Part shown: positions 32,596-38,822 of the stretch, in pieces
How positions within the stretch are numbered: position 1 is the stretch's first letter
Layout: the number at the start of each line of letters is the position of its first letter
Virus record (IMG/VR): IMGVR_UViG_3300024256_000025
Span: 1-38,822 of that record
DNA length: 38,822 nt
Reading direction: 5' to 3' (one strand)
Source: a virus
The notes under the pieces: model-generated
Told to the model about the DNA's origin: nothing
The model's database searches: none
What the model saw: the letters and a program-made list of their open reading frames with translations, nothing else
Made by a program: the position numbers and the translations under genes

Positions 32596-32781
32596 CAAAC
32601 CAAAGATCGGAGATTTTATTGTTGCAGAATACAATTCTTTAAAATGGTATGGAATTATCACAGAGATAAGTAATACCAATGATTGGCATCATGTAAATTA
32701 TTGTTGTAAACGTATTGGGAGTAAGAAAATATATAATTTGGGATGTAGAGAAAGTCTTTCATATTGGAACATCTTGGAGGA
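32562..32781 (+). repeat. 21-bp exact direct repeat at two gene ends (32562-32582 and 32761-32781)
   Basis: The repeat encodes YWNILED at the C-terminus of two successive genes and contains GGAGGA, which is the ribosome binding site of the next gene each time. The copies are 199 bp apart, the gene-unit length. Confidence 0.9.
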
Positions 32782-32788
32782 CAAATGA
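32588..32788 (+). CDS. VGD-type small protein (cluster B, member 3)
   Basis: A 66-residue protein: MIDKPKIGDFIVAEYNSLKW, YGIITEI, KRIGSKKIYNLG, end SYWNILEDK. It is a paralogue of the previous gene (GDFIV, YGI, YWNILEDK). ATG 32588 lies six bases after GGAGGA; the longer upstream frame is a read-back into the neighbour and is rejected. Confidence 0.65.
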   Translation: MIDKPKIGDFIVAEYNSLKWYGIITEISNTNDWHHVNYCCKRIGSKKIYNLGCRESLSYWNILEDK

Positions 32789-33000
32789 GATCACTGTATA
32801 ATGTAGGAGATTTTGTTAAGAGAGTTTCAACTTCGTCCTATTGGTCTTGGCACGGAGTCATAGTTGAGAAATATAGCTCAGAGTATTATGGGACTACTTA
32901 CAAAGTAAGACAGCTCTTCCCATCAAATACAGAGATAGTTGTTTCAGACACTTATAATATGACGATTTGGTTTGACACAAAAGGAGAGCAAAATGATTAA
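32785..33000 (+). CDS. VGD-type small protein (cluster B, member 4)
   Basis: A 71-residue protein: MRSLYNVGDFVKRVSTSSYW, WHGVIVEKYSSEYYGTTYKV. It shows the same GDFV start and (H/Y)G-V/I-I strand. The start is in an ATGA overlap after GGAGGA. Function unknown. Confidence 0.6.
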   Translation: MRSLYNVGDFVKRVSTSSYWSWHGVIVEKYSSEYYGTTYKVRQLFPSNTEIVVSDTYNMTIWFDTKGEQND

Positions 33001-33340
33001 AAGAGAATTAGAAGAAGCAATTAAACATATTGCAAATTATATTGAGAGTGAAGATTTGATATGGGACGAACAAGAGTTAGAAAATCTTACAAAATATAGA
33101 ATCGAGATCGAAACATTTGAAGAGAAGAAGTATGTAGTAATGGTAACATACCTAAACGATCAGTTATCAAGTTTAACAATCTCTGACAACAGAGGGGAAA
33201 GGATTATTCATCAACCCACGTTTACCTTGGATGATGGGAACTTTATTCAAGACAGATTTGAAATTAAGACCAGAAATAAAAGACACCTTGCCTTTCTGGC
33301 ATTCAATGATGAAATGAAAGAATTGGCAAAATTATCATGA
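32993..33340 (+). CDS. Hypothetical 115-residue protein
   Basis: Starts MIKRELEEAIKHIANYIES, helix first, then beta segments (YRIEIETFEEKKYVVMVTYL; QDRFEIKTRNKRHLAFLAF). GGAG is seven bases before ATG 32993. It is unlike the VGD proteins around it. Not recognised. Confidence 0.65.
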   Translation: MIKRELEEAIKHIANYIESEDLIWDEQELENLTKYRIEIETFEEKKYVVMVTYLNDQLSSLTISDNRGERIIHQPTFTLDDGNFIQDRFEIKTRNKRHLAFLAFNDEMKELAKLS

Positions 33341-33546
33341 ATAGGGGCGATTTTGTTATTGCTTACAGCGAATCTGTCGGATACGCTAAACAGTTTTATG
33401 GAATAAACACTACAGAACAAAATGGGGCTTTACGCCATCAAGTGATGTACTGTAGAGTGTGGGACTTAAAAGGCAGAATCCACAGATATATTCTACGTAA
33501 AGAAGTTAAGGTTTTGATTAAATATGAAAAGGGAGAAAATATATGA
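33337..33546 (+). CDS. VGD-type small protein (cluster B, member 5)
   Basis: A 69-residue protein with MNRGDFVIAYSES and FYGINTTEQNGALRHQVMYC. It keeps the GDFV start and a YGI strand but has a basic C-terminal half (RIHRYILRKEVKVLIKYEKG). ATGA overlaps join it to both neighbours, so it is translated with the reductase gene. Confidence 0.6.
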   Translation: MNRGDFVIAYSESVGYAKQFYGINTTEQNGALRHQVMYCRVWDLKGRIHRYILRKEVKVLIKYEKGENI

Positions 33547-35978
33547 ATCAAGAAGAAGTATATAATAAAACATTAGAGTATTATGAAGGAGATATTTTAG
33601 CGACAGAATCATGGATTAATAAATATGCATTAAGGGATAATGATAGCAACCTTGTAGAATCAACTCCTGACAACATGCACCGAAGACTTGCCAAAGAGTT
33701 TGCGAGAATTGAACAGAATTATTCAAATCCTTTGACAGAAGAAGAGATCTATAGTTACTTTAAGGATTTCAATTCAATTGTTCCTCAAGGTTCTCCAATG
33801 TATGGAATTGGGAACAATACGAGTTTGATGAGTTTGTCAAACTGTGTGGTTGTTGCTCCTCCAAAAGATAGTGTATCTGGGATCATCAATACTTCGAGAG
33901 ACTTGGCAAACCTATACAAGAACAGATGTGGCGTTGGAACAGACATTTCAACATTAAGGCCAGAAGGAGAGAGGGTAAATAACTCGGCAGGAACTACAAC
34001 TGGTGCTTGGAGTTTTGCAGATTTCTATTCGTATGTAACAAACATGATTGGGCAGAATGGTAGACGATCAGCGTTGATGCTTACAATGGATGTTTCTCAC
34101 CCAGATATTGAGAAGTTCATCACAATGAAGACAGATCTGTCAAAAGTGACAGGTGCCAATATTACTGTTAAACTATCAGACAAATTCATGAATGCCGTTT
34201 TTGCAGACAAAATGTTTGATCTTGTATTCGATGGTAAAGTTTATAAGACAGTTAATGCCAGGAGTTTGTTTAAGTTAATTGGAGAGACTGCGACAACAAC
34301 AGGCGAACCTGGAGTTTCATTTTGGGATCGTATTCTTGAAGATAATCCTCTACAATGCTATAAGGATGATGGATTTAATCATGTTGGTTTAAATCCATGT
34401 GGAGAATTATCCTTATCTCCTGACGATAGTTGTCGCTTAATTGCTATCAATCTTGTTAACTTTGTTCTTAATGCCTTTAGTGTCAAAGATGCAGTATTCG
34501 ACATGACATCGTTCGAAAGAACTATCAGAGTTGCAACAAGACTGTCAGATGATCTTATCGACCTTGAGGTAGAAAAGCTTAACAAGATCATCAATCATGC
34601 AAGTGAACAAGATGTAAAAGATGTCTTTATTCGCTTACGAGATACGGCACTGAAAGGTAGAAGAACAGGACTGGGTGTCTTTGGTTTGGCAGACATGCTT
34701 GCTAAACTGACTCTCAAATATGATAGTCAAGAAGCCATTGATTTCGTAGAACATATGATGAACAGCTTCAAAAACACTGCCTATAGTGAAAGTACGAGAC
34801 TTGCTAAAGAAAGAGGACCATTCCCAATTTGGAATTGGGAGAAGGAGAAGAACAATAAATTCATTAATAGCCTTGACAACGACGTTATTGAAGAGATTAA
34901 GACGTATGGCAGGAGAAGTGGGGCTTCACTCACATGTGCCCCAAATGGCACCTCTGCCATCGTCTCAAGGGTATCTTCTGGTATTGAGCCAATGTTTAGA
35001 TTCTCTTATACGAGAAGACGTAAACTAAACGAAAATGAAAAAGATATTAGAGCAGACTTTGTTGATGATAGTGGTATTCGTTGGAAGGAGCATAAATACG
35101 TGCATCCTCTGATCGAAAAGTATATGAGAGATTTCGGCATCAAGGAAGAGAAAGATCTCCCAGAGTTCTTTACAACTTCAGATAAGATTGATTATACTCA
35201 AAGAATCAAGATGCAAGAGGCATTACAGAAGGGAATTGATCATCAAATTTCAAGTACGATCAATCTTCCAAAAGGAACCAAATCAGATGTTGTGTGTGAC
35301 ATCTATGAGAAGGCTTATGAGCACAACCTAAAGGGATTGACAGTATATGTTGATGGTTCAAGAGCAAACGTTCTTGTTGATAACACAACAGCAAGTGATG
35401 TAAACCAAGATAGATTTTCTCCCGACAGGCCAAAGGAGTTGCCGTGTAATATCTTTCAAACTGTCGTGTCTGGTAAGCCTTATATCTTCTTTGTTGGGTT
35501 ATATGATGGAAAGCCATTCGAGTTGTTTGGCGGAGAGCAGAAAAAAATTAGGTTGCCAAAGCGTTATGAATCTGGTACAATTATAAAGCATGAGAGGAAG
35601 ACGGTAAGGAACAAGTATGATCTTGTTTTGACAGAAAAGAATTGTAAAGAGAATGGTACTGACTGTGATGAGATGGTTATTTCAGACATCGTTAATCAGT
35701 TCGACAATGGGATTAATTTAGCTTTTGCGAGGATCATTTCGACGAGTTTGAGACACAAAGTACCAGTGAAGTTTATTGTTGAGCAGTTACAGAAGGAAAC
35801 TGGCAACATGGATAATGATGGCTTGCACTCTTTTAATAAGGGTGCAGCAAGGGCATTAAAGCCTTATATTCTTGACAACGAGGGAGCAAATGGAGTCTGT
35901 GAAGAGTGTGGATCAACCAATCTCAGATATGAGGGAGGATGCATTATTTGTGAATGCGGAAGCAGTAAATGTGGGTGA
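33543..35978 (+). CDS. nrdJ: Adenosylcobalamin-dependent (class II) ribonucleotide reductase
   Basis: An 811-residue enzyme reducing ribonucleotides for phage DNA. C101 (SLSNCVVV) and C297 (DDSCRLIAINL) form the active-site redox pair; C286 in NPCGE is the thiyl site, with N284 and E288. The 11-residue distance from C286 to C297 equals that in Lactobacillus RTPR. NSAGTTTGAWSFADFYSYV and APNGTSAIVSRVSSGIEP are substrate-site parts. The C-terminus is a zinc ribbon (CEECGSTNL then CIICECGSSKCG). No NrdB/NrdG partner is nearby, fitting class II. The cofactor must come from the host or medium. Confidence 0.88.
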   Translation: MNQEEVYNKTLEYYEGDILATESWINKYALRDNDSNLVESTPDNMHRRLAKEFARIEQNYSNPLTEEEIYSYFKDFNSIVPQGSPMYGIGNNTSLMSLSNCVVVAPPKDSVSGIINTSRDLANLYKNRCGVGTDISTLRPEGERVNNSAGTTTGAWSFADFYSYVTNMIGQNGRRSALMLTMDVSHPDIEKFITMKTDLSKVTGANITVKLSDKFMNAVFADKMFDLVFDGKVYKTVNARSLFKLIGETATTTGEPGVSFWDRILEDNPLQCYKDDGFNHVGLNPCGELSLSPDDSCRLIAINLVNFVLNAFSVKDAVFDMTSFERTIRVATRLSDDLIDLEVEKLNKIINHASEQDVKDVFIRLRDTALKGRRTGLGVFGLADMLAKLTLKYDSQEAIDFVEHMMNSFKNTAYSESTRLAKERGPFPIWNWEKEKNNKFINSLDNDVIEEIKTYGRRSGASLTCAPNGTSAIVSRVSSGIEPMFRFSYTRRRKLNENEKDIRADFVDDSGIRWKEHKYVHPLIEKYMRDFGIKEEKDLPEFFTTSDKIDYTQRIKMQEALQKGIDHQISSTINLPKGTKSDVVCDIYEKAYEHNLKGLTVYVDGSRANVLVDNTTASDVNQDRFSPDRPKELPCNIFQTVVSGKPYIFFVGLYDGKPFELFGGEQKKIRLPKRYESGTIIKHERKTVRNKYDLVLTEKNCKENGTDCDEMVISDIVNQFDNGINLAFARIISTSLRHKVPVKFIVEQLQKETGNMDNDGLHSFNKGAARALKPYILDNEGANGVCEECGSTNLRYEGGCIICECGSSKCG

Positions 35979-36132
35979 TCTCTTTATTGAGAAAAATTTA
36001 AACATATATGCTGTTTTGATTGGAGAGGATGAATTAAGCTATGAATTCAAAGAGTATTATGGAAATGGGAAGACTGACATCTTCTTTGTTGGAAAGCGAA
36101 ATGTTTTTCATTATTATAAAAAAATCGTATAG
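35950..36132 (+). CDS. VGD-type small protein (cluster C, member 1)
   Basis: A 60-residue protein. GTG 35950 is preferred because GGGAGGA stands ten bases upstream; earlier in-frame codons lie before that site. The sequence has NVGDLFIEKNLNIYAVLIGE, a KTDIFFVGKRNVFHYYKKIV end. It overlaps the reductase by 29 bases. First of seven tandem relatives. Confidence 0.6.
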   Translation: MNAEAVNVGDLFIEKNLNIYAVLIGEDELSYEFKEYYGNGKTDIFFVGKRNVFHYYKKIV

Positions 36133-36142
36133 TTGGTAACTA

Positions 36143-36346
36143 ATGGATACAGTAAATGTTGGAGATATCTTGAGAGAAAATGAAACAGGGAGAATTGCAG
36201 TAGTTGTTGGTGTTATTTATGAAAGACAGAAAAAGTACCTCATTGAAGAACACCGTTCATCTTATGGCATTTTTAAATTTCAATTTGTACAAGATGATGT
36301 TTGGTATTTTTATGATAGGATTGTAGAATACAAAGTTGGCAATTGA
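36143..36346 (+). CDS. VGD-type small protein (cluster C, member 2)
   Basis: A 67-residue protein: MDTVNVGDILRENETGRIAV, then a KYLIEEHRSSYG middle and DDVWYFYDRIVEYKVGN end. The pattern VGDILRE...GRIAVVVG recurs in the next members. Its stop overlaps the next ATG by one base. Confidence 0.65.
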   Translation: MDTVNVGDILRENETGRIAVVVGVIYERQKKYLIEEHRSSYGIFKFQFVQDDVWYFYDRIVEYKVGN

Positions 36347-36543
36347 TGATTGACAAAACCAAGGTAAGAGTGGGTTCGATCTTGAGAGAAAAGACAAGTG
36401 GAAGAATTGCTTTCGTTTATAAAATGGAATCTTGTACTTATTCGAAAATTGCTCATGTAAAAGAACTCTCTGCTCTTGGGAAACCTAATTGGTCCTTTTT
36501 TATAGACAATTTACAATATTACTATTCACCAATTATGTATTGA
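36346..36543 (+). CDS. VGD-type small protein (cluster C, member 3)
   Basis: A 65-residue protein, MIDKTKVRVGSILREKTSGR then IAFVYK; C-terminal SFFIDNLQYYYSPIMY. GD has become GS. ATG 36346 in a TGATG overlap is taken as the start rather than the TTG three bases before. Confidence 0.65.
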   Translation: MIDKTKVRVGSILREKTSGRIAFVYKMESCTYSKIAHVKELSALGKPNWSFFIDNLQYYYSPIMY

Positions 36544-36550
36544 GGGCAAT

Positions 36551-36748
36551 GTGGAAGGTAAATACAAAATAGGGGACATCTTTCGAGAAAGAGAAAGTGA
36601 AAACATTGCCATAATTGTAGGTCGAGTTCTTGAGTGGGATGAATATTGGGTTGACGAGTATCGTAAAGATGGGGGCATAAGTGAACTTTTATTTACAGAA
36701 TATGGGATAGAAAAATATTATTACAAGATAGAGATCGAAGATGTTTAA
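36551..36748 (+). CDS. VGD-type small protein (cluster C, member 4)
   Basis: A 65-residue protein with GTG start and GAGGG upstream: MEGKYKIGDIFRERESENIA, IIVG; end LLFTEYGIEKYYYKIEIEDV. It keeps the YYY end of its relatives. Confidence 0.65.
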   Translation: MEGKYKIGDIFRERESENIAIIVGRVLEWDEYWVDEYRKDGGISELLFTEYGIEKYYYKIEIEDV

Positions 36749-36935
36749 TGATGGAATAAAAATGCACACATTACTAAAAGATAAGATGAATCGCAATCAT
36801 TTGGCAATCATTATTAATGATAATGCTTCTTTTTCTGGGTATTATAGAGTATTAGGATATGATATTACAGTAAAGCGATGGATACAGTATAGTCTGCATT
36901 GGCAAGCGATTAACAATTATTACGAGGCTTGGTAG
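36741..36935 (+). CDS. VGD-type small protein, divergent (cluster C, member 5)
   Basis: A 64-residue protein, MFNDGIKMHTLLKDKMNRNH then LAIIIND. The GD turn is lost (KMHTLLKDK in place of VGDILRE), but the LAII strand and the INNYYEAW end remain. It overlaps the previous gene by eight bases. Confidence 0.55.
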   Translation: MFNDGIKMHTLLKDKMNRNHLAIIINDNASFSGYYRVLGYDITVKRWIQYSLHWQAINNYYEAW

Positions 36936-36936
36936 T

Positions 36937-37086
36937 ATGAAAAATAAATATAAAGTAGGGGATGTTTTACTCGATCCTGAAAGAAAGAATTTTGCTGTAG
37001 TTTTATCTGTAGTTAGACTTTCGGGTGGAGGATTTGCAGCCAAGATTAAAGAGTACAATCGTAGTATAAAACGGATAGAATTCTAA
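36937..37086 (+). CDS. VGD-type small protein, shortened (cluster C, member 6)
   Basis: A 49-residue protein: MKNKYKVGDVLLDPERKNFA, VVLSVVR, AAKIKEYNRSIKRIEF. GAGG lies upstream. It ends before the aromatic W/F-x-x-x-YYY tail that its relatives have, so it is either a shorter variant or a decayed copy. Confidence 0.55.
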   Translation: MKNKYKVGDVLLDPERKNFAVVLSVVRLSGGGFAAKIKEYNRSIKRIEF

Positions 37087-37122
37087 GAATTCTTTACCTT
37101 GACGTTTGCATATCTTGTTGGT

Positions 37123-37137
37123 CACTTTTCAAAAGTG
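37123..37137. promoter_or_regulatory. 15-base palindrome CACTTTT-C-AAAAGTG
   Basis: Perfect 7-bp inverted repeat around one C in the 67-base gap before the seventh VGD gene; a TTGACG lies 20 bases upstream but with no good -10 at the right distance. It could be an operator-like site or a small hairpin. Confidence 0.35.
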
Positions 37138-37153
37138 GATATTAATTATTAAG

Positions 37154-37357
37154 ATGGATACTAACAAACTAAGAGTAGGATCGATCTTGCGTGAAGATAT
37201 TTCTAAATGCAATTGTGTTATAGTGAAAATTGACTTTTCAAAAAAGGATCAAGATGTCGATCTTGTCCGTATTAAAGAATCTGAGGAAGCTACAAGAGAA
37301 TTCTGGAATTTCACCAGAATAAGAGTAGAAAATTATTACACTATCCTTATTTATTAA
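37154..37357 (+). CDS. VGD-type small protein (cluster C, member 7)
   Basis: A 67-residue protein: MDTNKLRVGSILREDISKCN, CVIVKID; end FWNFTRIRVENYYTILIY. It is closest to members 2 and 3 (VGSILRE). ATG 37154 is chosen; the upstream frame start at 37106 would run through the palindrome. No strong SD. Confidence 0.6.
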   Translation: MDTNKLRVGSILREDISKCNCVIVKIDFSKKDQDVDLVRIKESEEATREFWNFTRIRVENYYTILIY

Positions 37358-37382
37358 GGATAAAAACAAAAAGGGGATCAAA

Positions 37383-37583
37383 ATGGCGAGAGTAACTAGC
37401 ATGAAGACATTCTATTTAACAGAGGAAGAGATGAAAACAATTGTTGTCGAACACCTAAAACATACGGTGTTGAGAAGGGATACCAAAACGTTAAGTCATC
37501 TATACGACAATTGGGAAACAATTAATATGGAATGGGTAGATGGAGAGTTTGCAATTTCAGTAGATGGAGAAATGGAGGCATAA
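37383..37583 (+). CDS. Hypothetical 66-residue protein
   Basis: Starts MARVTSMKTFYLTEEEMKTI, with helical character and an acidic end (EWVDGEFAISVDGEMEA). AGGGGAT lies upstream. Its last codons contain the GGAGG of the next gene. Not recognised. Confidence 0.65.
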   Translation: MARVTSMKTFYLTEEEMKTIVVEHLKHTVLRRDTKTLSHLYDNWETINMEWVDGEFAISVDGEMEA

Positions 37584-37584
37584 A

Positions 37585-37860
37585 ATGAAAAAAGAAGCAA
37601 AGACACTAACTTACAACAAAGAGAAGACCGAAGAGTTTGCAAAGCGATTATTCGCGATTCGTAGAGAAAAGAAGATTCTACAAGAGGATGAGAAGGAACT
37701 AAAGGCAGAGTTTAAAGAACACGTTCCGGTAAAGCTCGTAAACAAGATTATCAGAGTAGTTAAGCTGAAGATTGATATGCAGTATGAGGCAGCATCAGAA
37801 GAAACTATTGAAGAGATTGAGGATATCATTGCGGATAGTATTGGCGCAATTATTGAATAA
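37585..37860 (+). CDS. Hypothetical coiled-coil protein, 91 residues
   Basis: A highly charged helical protein (KTEEFAKRLFAIRREKKILQ; EDEKELKAEFKEHVPVKLVN) with an acidic C-terminus. ATG 37585 has GGAGG (37574-37578) six bases upstream, so it is preferred over ATG 37564. Similar small coiled coils in phages have unknown roles. Confidence 0.65.
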   Translation: MKKEAKTLTYNKEKTEEFAKRLFAIRREKKILQEDEKELKAEFKEHVPVKLVNKIIRVVKLKIDMQYEAASEETIEEIEDIIADSIGAIIE

Positions 37861-37873
37861 ATAAGGAGAAATT

Positions 37874-38191
37874 ATGATTAACAATAAGTTGTGGCCTGCT
37901 GGAAAATATGTCCTACTGGAGCCATACAAAGAAACTGGAGATATCGAAAGAGAAGCTGATCTTATTTATCTTCCAAAAGATCCAGATAAAGAAGAAGAAA
38001 GATATCAAACATTTGTCATTGACAGTTCTGGAGATAAGTGTGATAATGTTGTGTCTGGCGATAATGGCAAGATTGCAATTATTGACGTTTCAGGATTAGA
38101 ACAGATGACGATATTTGGGGAAACTATTCATTTTTGTTTGGAAGGGTCTGTTGTGGCGATGTTCGATCATGACGCGGCAGAAGAAGAGTAA
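37874..38191 (+). CDS. GroES-like co-chaperonin (T4 gp31-type role)
   Basis: A 105-residue protein with a GroES-like order: an N-terminal strand GKYVLLEPYKETGD, LIYLPKDPDKEEERYQTFVI as the mobile-loop region, GKIAIIDVSGLEQMTIFGET and IHFCLEGSVVAMFD at the C-terminus. In T4, gp31 replaces GroES so that host GroEL can fold the major capsid protein. The match is by pattern only, so moderate. AAGGAG lies upstream. Confidence 0.55.
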   Translation: MINNKLWPAGKYVLLEPYKETGDIEREADLIYLPKDPDKEEERYQTFVIDSSGDKCDNVVSGDNGKIAIIDVSGLEQMTIFGETIHFCLEGSVVAMFDHDAAEEE

Positions 38192-38822
38192 TGTTACCTT
38201 CTGTTTGTATTGGCTCAACTATGGGAGTGTTGATGCATTCTGTATTAACTGACATTCCTTTGATTTACACAAATGATAAGCCATTCACATTTCTCGACAG
38301 AATGCCTCCTCAATATTCAGAATTACTTGAGGAACATTTAGGAATTCCTTTTAAAAACGGAATACTCAGAACTCCACAAGGAGATGAAATTGTTGGTCCT
38401 CTTGAAGAAGATGCTGAAGAAGATTTATTATTAAAACTTAGTTTAAATGGTGCCAACCTTTCAGGAACAGGAGTTGAAATCGTTTTCGTAAATGGAACAA
38501 ATAATGTCATAAAAGTTAATTACAAAAACAAGACAAGAACCACATTTTCCCCAAATAGAATGTTTATTTATGATGACTACAAGGTTCATGGATTAACAAA
38601 TCGGATCATCAGGATACAAGATCAGAAAAATAATGACGAAGTGGTGGATACATTTGAAGTCAGAACTTCATATGACTTGTTGAAGGAAGGCAAGTTTGAC
38701 AGGTTCAACATCCAAGGGGATGTTGAGACAAAAGCGTACGTTTTTGACAATAATATTGTCAAAGTGTATGGGGCATATAAAGATATTGAAGATTTCCCAA
38801 TGCACTTCATTTCAAGAAGATT
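38191..38822 (+). CDS. Unknown protein, 3' truncated by window end
   Basis: A frame open from ATG 38191 (TAATG overlap with the GroES-like gene) to the end, at least 210 residues. It starts MLPSVCIGSTMGVLMHSVLT, a hydrophobic Gly-containing start that might be a dinucleotide-binding turn, followed by DIPLIYTNDKPFTFLDRMP. Later parts include FIYDDYKVHGLTNRIIRIQD. I do not recognise the family; an FAD/NAD-type fold is only a guess. Confidence 0.6.
   Translation, partial: MLPSVCIGSTMGVLMHSVLTDIPLIYTNDKPFTFLDRMPPQYSELLEEHLGIPFKNGILRTPQGDEIVGPLEEDAEEDLLLKLSLNGANLSGTGVEIVFVNGTNNVIKVNYKNKTRTTFSPNRMFIYDDYKVHGLTNRIIRIQDQKNNDEVVDTFEVRTSYDLLKEGKFDRFNIQGDVETKAYVFDNNIVKVYGAYKDIEDFPMHFISRR

Noticed and set aside
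37099-37127. TTGACG as a possible -35 box
   Set aside because: At 16-18 bases downstream the sequence is GTCACTTT, without any resemblance to TATAAT.
1-38822. tRNA genes, CRISPR arrays, integrase or attachment sites
   Set aside because: No cloverleaf with conserved T-loop, no regularly spaced repeats and no recombinase genes were found by reading; absence of tRNAs was not tested with a dedicated program.

Overview
This window is a 38.8 kb piece of the genome of a contractile-tailed (myovirus-type) double-stranded DNA phage. Every supported gene is on the + strand. The DNA is AT-rich, genes are packed with ATGA/TAATG-type overlaps, and strong Shine-Dalgarno sequences are common. There is no gene-free stretch longer than about 100 bases, and I saw no tRNA, integrase, CRISPR array or insertion sequence. 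The protein set is T4-like in outline (T4-type ligase, sheath, tube, gp26-type baseplate protein, gp32-type SSB, UvsX, gp41-type helicase), but DNA synthesis uses a compact family A polymerase and nucleotide supply uses ThyX plus a B12-dependent class II ribonucleotide reductase. The host cannot be named from the sequence; it is probably a bacterium that supplies cobalamin.

Layout. (1) 1-0.76 kb: C-terminal part of a T4-type ATP-dependent DNA ligase and an 18-residue mini-gene. (2) 0.8-6.0 kb: a neck-type protein, a remarkable 870-residue modular repeat protein, and two probable neck/tail-terminator proteins. (3) 6.0-18.0 kb: tail sheath, tail tube, gp26-like baseplate/chaperone protein with an overlapping +1 reading frame, tape measure, LysM-type baseplate protein and likely hub proteins. 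(4) 18.0-25.3 kb: replication and recombination (family A polymerase core, a possible FtsZ/tubulin-like protein, SSB, UvsX, 5'-3' exonuclease) with a cluster of small beta-barrel-like proteins. (5) 25.3-30.0 kb: small accessory genes, two acidic paralogues, an M15 peptidase, ThyX and a free-standing GIY-YIG homing endonuclease. (6) 30.0-36.0 kb: replicative helicase interrupted in its P-loop by a mini-intein, a second small-protein cluster, and class II ribonucleotide reductase. (7) 35.9-38.8 kb: a third tandem array of short 'VGD' proteins, small helical proteins, a GroES-like protein and a gene cut by the window end.

The genes join into late virion assembly (left half) and DNA replication, recombination and nucleotide metabolism (right half). 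Two near-consensus sigma-70-type promoters (20077 and 32342) precede accessory or replication genes. A different short element (CTATTTA) recurs in the gaps before three virion genes.

The most unusual signals are: three clusters, roughly 14 genes in all, of tiny tandem paralogues with a V-G-D start; the 870-residue protein with seven similar barrel-like modules and three paired RFxMLDLDE motifs; a likely +1 frameshift at a T7 run just upstream of the tape measure; the P-loop mini-intein beside a homing endonuclease; and a probable leaderless transcript.
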